64,000 nucleotides of DNA, taken from Planctomycetota bacterium (GTDB lineage Bacteria; Planctomycetota; UBA1135; UBA2386). The notes under the pieces are model-generated. The model did no database searches. It was given only the letters and a program-made list of their open reading frames with translations, and had not been told where the DNA came from. The position numbers and the translations under genes are program-made. The stretch spans positions 47,985-111,984 of the forward strand of contig JAHBXX010000012.1 in assembly GCA_019636245.1 (NCBI GenBank). The letters are read 5' to 3'. Of this stretch, positions 58,793 to 64,000 are shown piece after piece; the stretch's first letter is position 1; each line of letters begins with the position of its first letter.

Positions 58793-61281
58793 AGGGCGCC
58801 GCGGGCAGGGGGCGCCAGGGCGGTCGCGGCGGCGGCGCCGGCCGGGCTGGAAAGACCGGGCGGATGGCGGCCCGCACCGCCCTGCGTGCCGGCGGCGGCG
58901 CGGCCGTCGCGGGGCCGCTGGCGCTGCCAGCCAGCGCGCTGCGCTGGACCTGCCCGCCGCTGCGGCCGTCGGGCCGGCCGCCGAAGGCGGCGTTCCTGCT
59001 CGGCCAGGAGCGGCCGATGGCGGCCCTGCGCACCGGCCTGTCGATGCACGCGCCGGGCTACAACCTGTTCGTCTCGGGCCTCGTCGGCTCCGGTCGCACG
59101 GCCGTGGTCGAGCACCTGCTGCGCGACATCCAGCCGGTCTGCCGGCGCGTGCCCGACCGGGTGTTCGTGCACAACTTCCGGGAACCGAACCGGCCGCTGC
59201 TGGTGTCGCTGCCGGCGGGCCGGGCGGCGGCGTTCCGCCTGGAGCTGCTGGAACTCGGCCGCACGCTGATCGGCTCGCTGGAGGCGGCGCTGCGCTCGCG
59301 GCCGCACCGCATGTCGCGCCGCGTGGTGCTGCGCGCCGGCAGCAGCCGTGAGCGGCGCATCATGGAGGCGCTGCAGCGGCAGGCGCAGAAGCAGGGCTGC
59401 GCGCTGGTGCGCTTCCAGGCGCAGGGCGGGGCGTCGACGGCCGACATCTATCCGGTCGTGGACGGCGAGCCGATCACGCTGGACGCGCTGTCGGCGCTGG
59501 TGATCGAGGGCAAGGTCGACGAGGCGCAGCGGACGCGGCTGATGCAGCAGCGCGAGCAGCTGCTCGAGCGGCTCGACGAGGTCAACGACCGGGTGCGCGA
59601 GGAGCGCCAGCGCATCGACGGCGAGCTGCGGGCGATGGACCGGCAGCTCGCGTTCCGCGTGCTGCAGTCGCTGACCAAGGCGTTCCAGGCCCGCTGGCCG
59701 CAGCCGGAGATCGCCGACTGGCTCGACGCCGCCGGCGAGTTCGTCGAGCGCCACCTGCACCGTTTCCTCGGCGCCGACGACGGCGACGACGAGTCGCGCG
59801 CCGGCGAGGTCGAGGTCGCGGCGGCACCGGAACCACGGCTGGTCGAGTTCCAGGCCAACGTGGTCAAGACCTCGTGCAGCGACGCCTGTCCGGTGGTGAT
59901 CGAGACGAATCCGACCTACGCCAACCTGTTCGGCACGATCAGCGCCCCGGCGGACGGCGCCGCGCCCGGCCCGACGAACGTGCACCCGGGGGCGCTGCTG
60001 CGCGCCGAGGGCGGCTACCTGGTGCTGCGGTGCCTCGACGTGCTGCGCGAGAACGGCGTCTGGCCGCAGCTCAAGCGCACGCTGCAGACCGGCCGGCTCG
60101 AGATCCGCGAGTTCGACCAGGGCGCCGGCACGCCGACGGGCGCGCTGCAGCCAGAGGCGATCCCGCTGGAGATCAAGGTGGTGCTGATCGGCGAGCCCGG
60201 GGTCTACGAGCACCTGGCCGGCGAGGACCCGCAGTTCCCGCAGATCTTCAAGATCCACGCCGAGTTCGACACCACGATCGCCGTCGACGCGGAGAACCTG
60301 ACCCGCTACGCCGACTACGTGCAGTGGCTGGTCGACAGCGAGCGGCTGCGGCCGTTCGCGCCGCAGGCGATGGCCGCGATCGCCGAGTACGGCGCGCGCG
60401 CGGCCGGCCGGCGCGACCGCCTGATCACGCGCTACAGCGAGCTCGGCGATCTCGCCCGGGAGGCCTCGCACCTGTGCGAGGAGGCCGGCGCGCGCACGGT
60501 CACGCGCGAGCACGTCGAGGGCACCGTGCAGCGCCAGCGGCGGCGGCACGACCTGCCGCAGGAGCTGACCGAGCGCGACTACGCCTCCGGCTACATGCGG
60601 CTGTCGACCAGCGGCACGGAGATCGGCCAGATCAACGCCCTGACGGTGCTGGACACCGGCACGATCGAGTTCGGTCGTCCTTGCCGCATCACCTGCAACT
60701 CCGGCGTCGCCACGGCCCAGCAGTCGGGACTGGTCAACATCGAGGGCCTCGCCAACCTGTCGGGCCCGATCCACGACAAGGGCGTGATGATCCTCGAGGG
60801 CTACCTGCTGCAGGAGTTCGGCCGCGAGGGGCCGCTGTGCATGCAGGCCACGATCTGCTTCGAGCAGCTCTACAACGGCGTCGAAGGCGACTCGGCCTCG
60901 CTGGCGCAGCTGCTGGCGCTGCTGAGTTCGCTGAGCGGCGTGCCGCTGCGCCAGGGGCTCGCGGTCACCGGCTCGGTCAACCAGAAGGGCGAAGTGCAGG
61001 CGGTCGCCGCCGTCAACGACAAGATCGAGGGCTTCTACCGCCTGTGCCGGGCACGCCGCCTGACCAAGGACCAGGGCGTCGTGCTGCCACGCGCGAACGT
61101 CGGCGACCTGATGCTCGACCGCGAGGTCGTCGAAGCCGTGGCCCGCGGCGAGTTCTCGGTGATCGCGGTCGCCGACGTCGCCGGGGCGATCGAGCAGTTC
61201 ACCGGCCTGCCGGTGCGCGAGGTGCTCGACCGGGTGCGCGCCACGCTGCGGGAGTTCCGCGCCGTCGCCCGCGGCAGCTGA
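58789..61281 (+). CDS. Lon-related ATP-dependent protease
   Basis: GTG 58789 gives 830 residues. ATG 58864 is a possible alternative without the Gly/Arg-rich start. Walker A is GLVGSGRT with Arg in place of Lys, as usual in this branch. An insert of coiled-coil residues follows (RLMQQREQLLERLDEVNDR). The AAA second half includes IKVVLIGEPGVYE. The C-terminal Lon domain has the catalytic Ser in VEGDSASLAQ and the Lys in AVNDKIEGFY. This resembles the LonB-like/Lon-related family that degrades misfolded proteins, lacking the substrate-binding N domain of classical Lon. Confidence 0.9.
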   Translation: MKGAAGRGRQGGRGGGAGRAGKTGRMAARTALRAGGGAAVAGPLALPASALRWTCPPLRPSGRPPKAAFLLGQERPMAALRTGLSMHAPGYNLFVSGLVGSGRTAVVEHLLRDIQPVCRRVPDRVFVHNFREPNRPLLVSLPAGRAAAFRLELLELGRTLIGSLEAALRSRPHRMSRRVVLRAGSSRERRIMEALQRQAQKQGCALVRFQAQGGASTADIYPVVDGEPITLDALSALVIEGKVDEAQRTRLMQQREQLLERLDEVNDRVREERQRIDGELRAMDRQLAFRVLQSLTKAFQARWPQPEIADWLDAAGEFVERHLHRFLGADDGDDESRAGEVEVAAAPEPRLVEFQANVVKTSCSDACPVVIETNPTYANLFGTISAPADGAAPGPTNVHPGALLRAEGGYLVLRCLDVLRENGVWPQLKRTLQTGRLEIREFDQGAGTPTGALQPEAIPLEIKVVLIGEPGVYEHLAGEDPQFPQIFKIHAEFDTTIAVDAENLTRYADYVQWLVDSERLRPFAPQAMAAIAEYGARAAGRRDRLITRYSELGDLAREASHLCEEAGARTVTREHVEGTVQRQRRRHDLPQELTERDYASGYMRLSTSGTEIGQINALTVLDTGTIEFGRPCRITCNSGVATAQQSGLVNIEGLANLSGPIHDKGVMILEGYLLQEFGREGPLCMQATICFEQLYNGVEGDSASLAQLLALLSSLSGVPLRQGLAVTGSVNQKGEVQAVAAVNDKIEGFYRLCRARRLTKDQGVVLPRANVGDLMLDREVVEAVARGEFSVIAVADVAGAIEQFTGLPVREVLDRVRATLREFRAVARGS

Positions 61282-61320
61282 ACGACGTGCCGGGGTGGCC
61301 CCGTCGGCCCGGGTCGGCGC

Positions 61321-63426
61321 TCAGGCCGTGCTGCCGCGCCTGGCCTCGCGGCGCGGCGTGGCCTCGCCGGCGCGCTCGCGCCGCGGCTGGGGCTCGAGCA
61401 CCGGACCCGGCACCGGCGCCGCCGCGGCCGCTTCGAGGTCGAAGCGCCGGCCGACGTCGGCGAGCGTCTGCTGGGCGGTGCGGGCGCGTTCGCCGAGCCG
61501 CCGCAGCGGCTCCTCGATCGCCTGCAGGCGCTGCCGTTCGGCGTCGAGTCCGGCCAGGCGTTGCTGCAGCTTCGGACCGTAGGCGCCGAGCTGCCGCTGC
61601 AGCGCCTGCAGCGCGGCCGCCTGCCAGCGATCGCCGAAGAACTGCCGCAGCACCGCCACCGTCTGCGGCGCCAGTTCGCCGCGGAACTGGGTGACGCACT
61701 GGTGCAGGTGCAGGCGGCCGGGTTCGCCGAGCCGGGCCGCCTTCTCCTTGCCGGGGATCTTGGCGTCCGGCTTCGGCGCCGGCCCGAACAGGCGTTCGCG
61801 CACCCGATCGAGCGAACGGAACGTCACCAGGTCGAGCACGCCGCGTTTGATCGGGATCTGGGCGAGGTCGACCGGCACCCGGCCGTCGTTCGGCCACGCC
61901 ACGGCGCCCAGGTCGGCCAGGGCCCGCGCCTTCAGTTCGCGCAGGTCGATGCCGGCGCGGGCCAGCAGGTCCGCAGTCTCCTCCGGCAGGTCGACGCCCG
62001 CGTCCGGCTTGTCGAGCTGTTGGACGAAGGCGCGCCGACCGGCGTCGAGCACGTCGGCGCGGTAGTCGCGGACCAGCGGGCTCCACTGCCCCTGCACCAG
62101 CCAGTCGAGGCTGTGGCTGGACAGGAACCAGGTGTCGATCGAGGCGCCCAGCGTGCGCAGCAGCTTGGCGCCGCTGTCGCGCGCGCAGCGTTCGACCTCG
62201 GCCTCGAGCTCGCGCTGGGCGCGCGCGAACGCCTGCGACCAGTCGGTCCGCAGCGCGGCCTGGAGCCGGCCGAGTTCCTGCTCCGTGCGGGCGTGTTCGT
62301 GTTCGAGGGCGGCGATGCGCTCGCGCAGTTGCCCTGCCTCCGGCGCCAGCGCCGCGGCGATCGCCTCGCCGAGCAGGCCCTGGCCGCGCTGCACGGAGTC
62401 GCGCAGGAACGCGGCCATGTACTCGGAGCTCGCGAGATAGTCGGCGAGGTCCTGGCGGAACACCCGGAAACCCGCCGGCGTGCGATCGTCGGGCAGGCGC
62501 TGCAGCACGCTGCTCGCCGCGTGCAGCAGGTCGACCGGGTACATGCGGACGCGGCCCTCGTCGGCGGCGCGCTGCAGCGGCGCCGACATCGCCAGCTGCT
62601 CGAACGCGCGCAGCACCGCCTCCGGCTGCGACTGCTCGAGGCTCGGCACGAGCTTGCCGTCCGGCGACACGTCGCGCTTGTGGCTGTCGACGTTGACGAC
62701 CAGGAAGATGCGGGAGAACAGGTCGAGCAGCTGCTGGAACTCGGCGAACACCTGCTCGAGGAACAGGGTGTCGCTCTTGACGACGAAGATCGCGCACGCG
62801 GCGGCGTTGCGGAAGTCGCGCGTCATGCGGTCGTAGCCGAAGCGCATGCGCGTGTAGAGGCCGGGCGTGTCGACCAGCACGGCGCCGGTCGTGGCCAGTT
62901 CGCTGTCGGGCACGCGCACGTCGACGCGCCTGATCGCGGCCGGGAAGTGCTCCTGGGGATCGAACTGCAGGCCGCGTTGCTCGGCGGCCCTGATCGCCTG
63001 CGCGAGGTCGCCGTGCGCGGCGTCGATGTGGCGATGCAGTTCGCGCGGGTCGCGGAAGGTCTGCCGGGTGCCGGCGTAGCTGGTCAGCACGTACTCGCGG
63101 GCGGCGCCGGCGCTGACGAACACCAGGCAGGGGTAGGCCGGCAGGCTCGACACCTCGCTGACGTAGGCGCCGGCGATGGCGTTCATCAGCGTCGACTTGC
63201 CGCTCTTCAGCGGCCCGAAGATCAGCACGTAGGCCTGCTGCTCGGCGACCTTGTCGCACAGCGCCAGCAGCTGATGGTGCAGGTCGGCGAAGCGACCGCG
63301 CAGCGGCTTGCCGGGCGTGTCGGCGGCGGCGTCGTCGAGGGCGCGCAGGACCCGGCCGAGGTCGAGCGCGAGGGGCCGGAGGGCTTCGTCGAACTGCTGG
63401 CAGTAGGTGCCGAGCTGGGTGCGCAT
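61321..63426 (-). CDS. Dynamin-like GTPase
   Basis: The 701-residue protein has G1 as FGPLKSGKST (residues about 69-78), G3 as VLVDTPGLYTR and a G4-like region FLVVNVDSHKRD, with Asn-Val-Asp instead of NKxD. After the G domain come long helical regions with heptads of charged residues (about 360-440 and 600-650), as expected for the stalk of bacterial dynamin-like proteins. The tail is Pro/Arg-rich. Such proteins remodel or protect membranes under stress. It converges with the Lon-related gene (39 nt apart). Confidence 0.82.
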   Translation of the reverse strand: MRTQLGTYCQQFDEALRPLALDLGRVLRALDDAAADTPGKPLRGRFADLHHQLLALCDKVAEQQAYVLIFGPLKSGKSTLMNAIAGAYVSEVSSLPAYPCLVFVSAGAAREYVLTSYAGTRQTFRDPRELHRHIDAAHGDLAQAIRAAEQRGLQFDPQEHFPAAIRRVDVRVPDSELATTGAVLVDTPGLYTRMRFGYDRMTRDFRNAAACAIFVVKSDTLFLEQVFAEFQQLLDLFSRIFLVVNVDSHKRDVSPDGKLVPSLEQSQPEAVLRAFEQLAMSAPLQRAADEGRVRMYPVDLLHAASSVLQRLPDDRTPAGFRVFRQDLADYLASSEYMAAFLRDSVQRGQGLLGEAIAAALAPEAGQLRERIAALEHEHARTEQELGRLQAALRTDWSQAFARAQRELEAEVERCARDSGAKLLRTLGASIDTWFLSSHSLDWLVQGQWSPLVRDYRADVLDAGRRAFVQQLDKPDAGVDLPEETADLLARAGIDLRELKARALADLGAVAWPNDGRVPVDLAQIPIKRGVLDLVTFRSLDRVRERLFGPAPKPDAKIPGKEKAARLGEPGRLHLHQCVTQFRGELAPQTVAVLRQFFGDRWQAAALQALQRQLGAYGPKLQQRLAGLDAERQRLQAIEEPLRRLGERARTAQQTLADVGRRFDLEAAAAAPVPGPVLEPQPRRERAGEATPRREARRGSTA

Positions 63427-63587
63427 GCGGAACGGCCGAGGCGAGAGGATCGTGGCGGGAGGGACGCTGCCGCCCGGCAGCGGGGCGCCGATTGGAGCGG
63501 CCGCGCGCCGGGAAGGGAGAGGCTGGCGCAGGAATTGTTGCGCCGGTTCCCGGGCTGGCGGCGGCGCGCCGTGCTCGCGCGAGGGCT

Positions 63588-64000
63588 CTAGCGCACCGGC
63601 GGCAGCGCGTACTCGTCGCTGCGGCGCAGATGCCACGCCAGGGCACCCGTGCGTTCGTCGACGACCGCGGGCACGAGGCGCAGCGCATCGCGGGCGACCT
63701 GCTGCCGCAGCGCATCGCTGGCGGCGAGCAGCTGGTCGCATTCGCGGCGCGCCAGCCAGGCGGGCAGGGGGCTCTGCGCGCGCTCGGCGGCCTCGCGTGC
63801 GGCGTCGAGCCGGCGCTGCAGGGCAGCCTGGGCCGGCGACCCGGCGGCGGCCGGCGTCAGGGTGCGGCAGGCCGCATGCGCGATCACGACGACGAGCGAC
63901 AACCGCTCTTCGGCGACGGCGCGTTCGAGCAGGGCCACCGTCTCGGGGCCGACCAGGGGCCCCGGCACGCTCAGCAGCAGCACGTCGCGCCGATCGAGCC
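63588..64000 (-). CDS. Beta-carbonic-anhydrase-like protein, C-terminal part
   Basis: The gene runs off the right edge, so its N-terminus is missing. In the visible 130 or so residues the motif LSLVVVIAHAACRTLTP matches the H-x-x-C zinc ligand pair of beta-carbonic anhydrases (usual GHTNCG). It is preceded by VLLLSVPGPLVGPETVALLE, where a standard enzyme has the buried helix and strand. The Cys-x-Asp-x-Arg segment expected earlier in the protein is outside the window, so activity cannot be judged. The tail has RLVPAVVDERTGALAWH. It lies 161 nt upstream of the dynamin gene on the same strand. Confidence 0.65.
   Translation of the reverse strand, partial: LDRRDVLLLSVPGPLVGPETVALLERAVAEERLSLVVVIAHAACRTLTPAAAGSPAQAALQRRLDAAREAAERAQSPLPAWLARRECDQLLAASDALRQQVARDALRLVPAVVDERTGALAWHLRRSDEYALPPVR

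Overview
This window is very GC-rich chromosomal DNA (roughly 70% G+C by eye), densely packed with short intergenic spacers. No rRNA, tRNA, CRISPR array, integrase, transposase or phage gene was found, so it looks like core genome and not an island. Several features suggest an uncultured member of the Planctomycetota. They are an isolated rplC with a basic insertion, Gld-type ABC and DUF58/VWA gene sets, secreted carboxypeptidase-regulatory-like and S8 proteins, and a thioredoxin / cytochrome c / copper-monooxygenase fusion. That placement is an inference from gene style, not a phylogenetic result.

Layout. 1-6.5 kb: the end of guaA, a methyltransferase with an inserted beta-rich domain, a secreted protein, then clpP and rho diverging from a 670-bp structured intergenic region. 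6.5-11.5 kb: an operon for a GldA/F/G-like ABC transporter plus a DUF4340-like protein, ending at a good intrinsic terminator. 11.8-15.4 kb: a DUF58/BatA-like VWA operon whose first gene is split by an in-frame stop beside two perfect tandem palindromes. 15.4-20.2 kb: rplC with a 52-residue basic protein, a BaiN-like flavoprotein, mnmE, nrdR and an orphan ATP-cone protein. 20.2-31.4 kb: smc, an S8 peptidase, gltA, an M48 peptidase, a thiolase and a swivel-first aconitase-family enzyme. 31.4-44.7 kb: membrane, transport and lipid genes, including an anion permease, a phosphatase, an MFS carrier, RidA, an acyl-CoA dehydrogenase, peroxiredoxin, glycosyltransferase 9, a lysozyme-like protein, an EamA carrier and an ALDH-like enzyme. 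44.8-52.5 kb: the Trx/cytochrome/PHM fusion, msrA, an RRM protein, a DnaE2-like polymerase and a NYN/PIN-like nuclease. 52.5-58.2 kb: an efflux operon (MFP, ATPase, two permeases, MFS). 58.3-64 kb: UspA, a Lon-related protease, a dynamin-like GTPase and the end of a beta-carbonic-anhydrase-like gene.

How the genes work together. gltA, the thiolase and the aconitase-family gene form a central-carbon patch. nrdR and the ATP-cone gene sit just upstream of smc, tying dNTP control to chromosome maintenance. clpP, rho, mnmE, rplC and guaA are housekeeping genes. Peroxiredoxin, MsrA, UspA, Lon and dynamin suggest oxidative and envelope stress defence.

Regulation. Recognisable sigma70-like promoters (TTGnnn, 16-18 bp, TAnnnT-like) precede clpP, rho, rplC, nrdR, the thiolase, peroxiredoxin, msrA and the polymerase gene. 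In about nine cases a -10-like hexamer lies only 6-8 nt before the start codon, which predicts leaderless mRNAs. Genes inside operons more often have Shine-Dalgarno sequences or overlapping stop/start codons. I did not find a clear-cut new multi-gene system. The best leads are the split gene with tandem palindromes, the orphan ATP-cone protein, the rplC-linked basic mini-protein, the rho leader and the leaderless promoter pattern.
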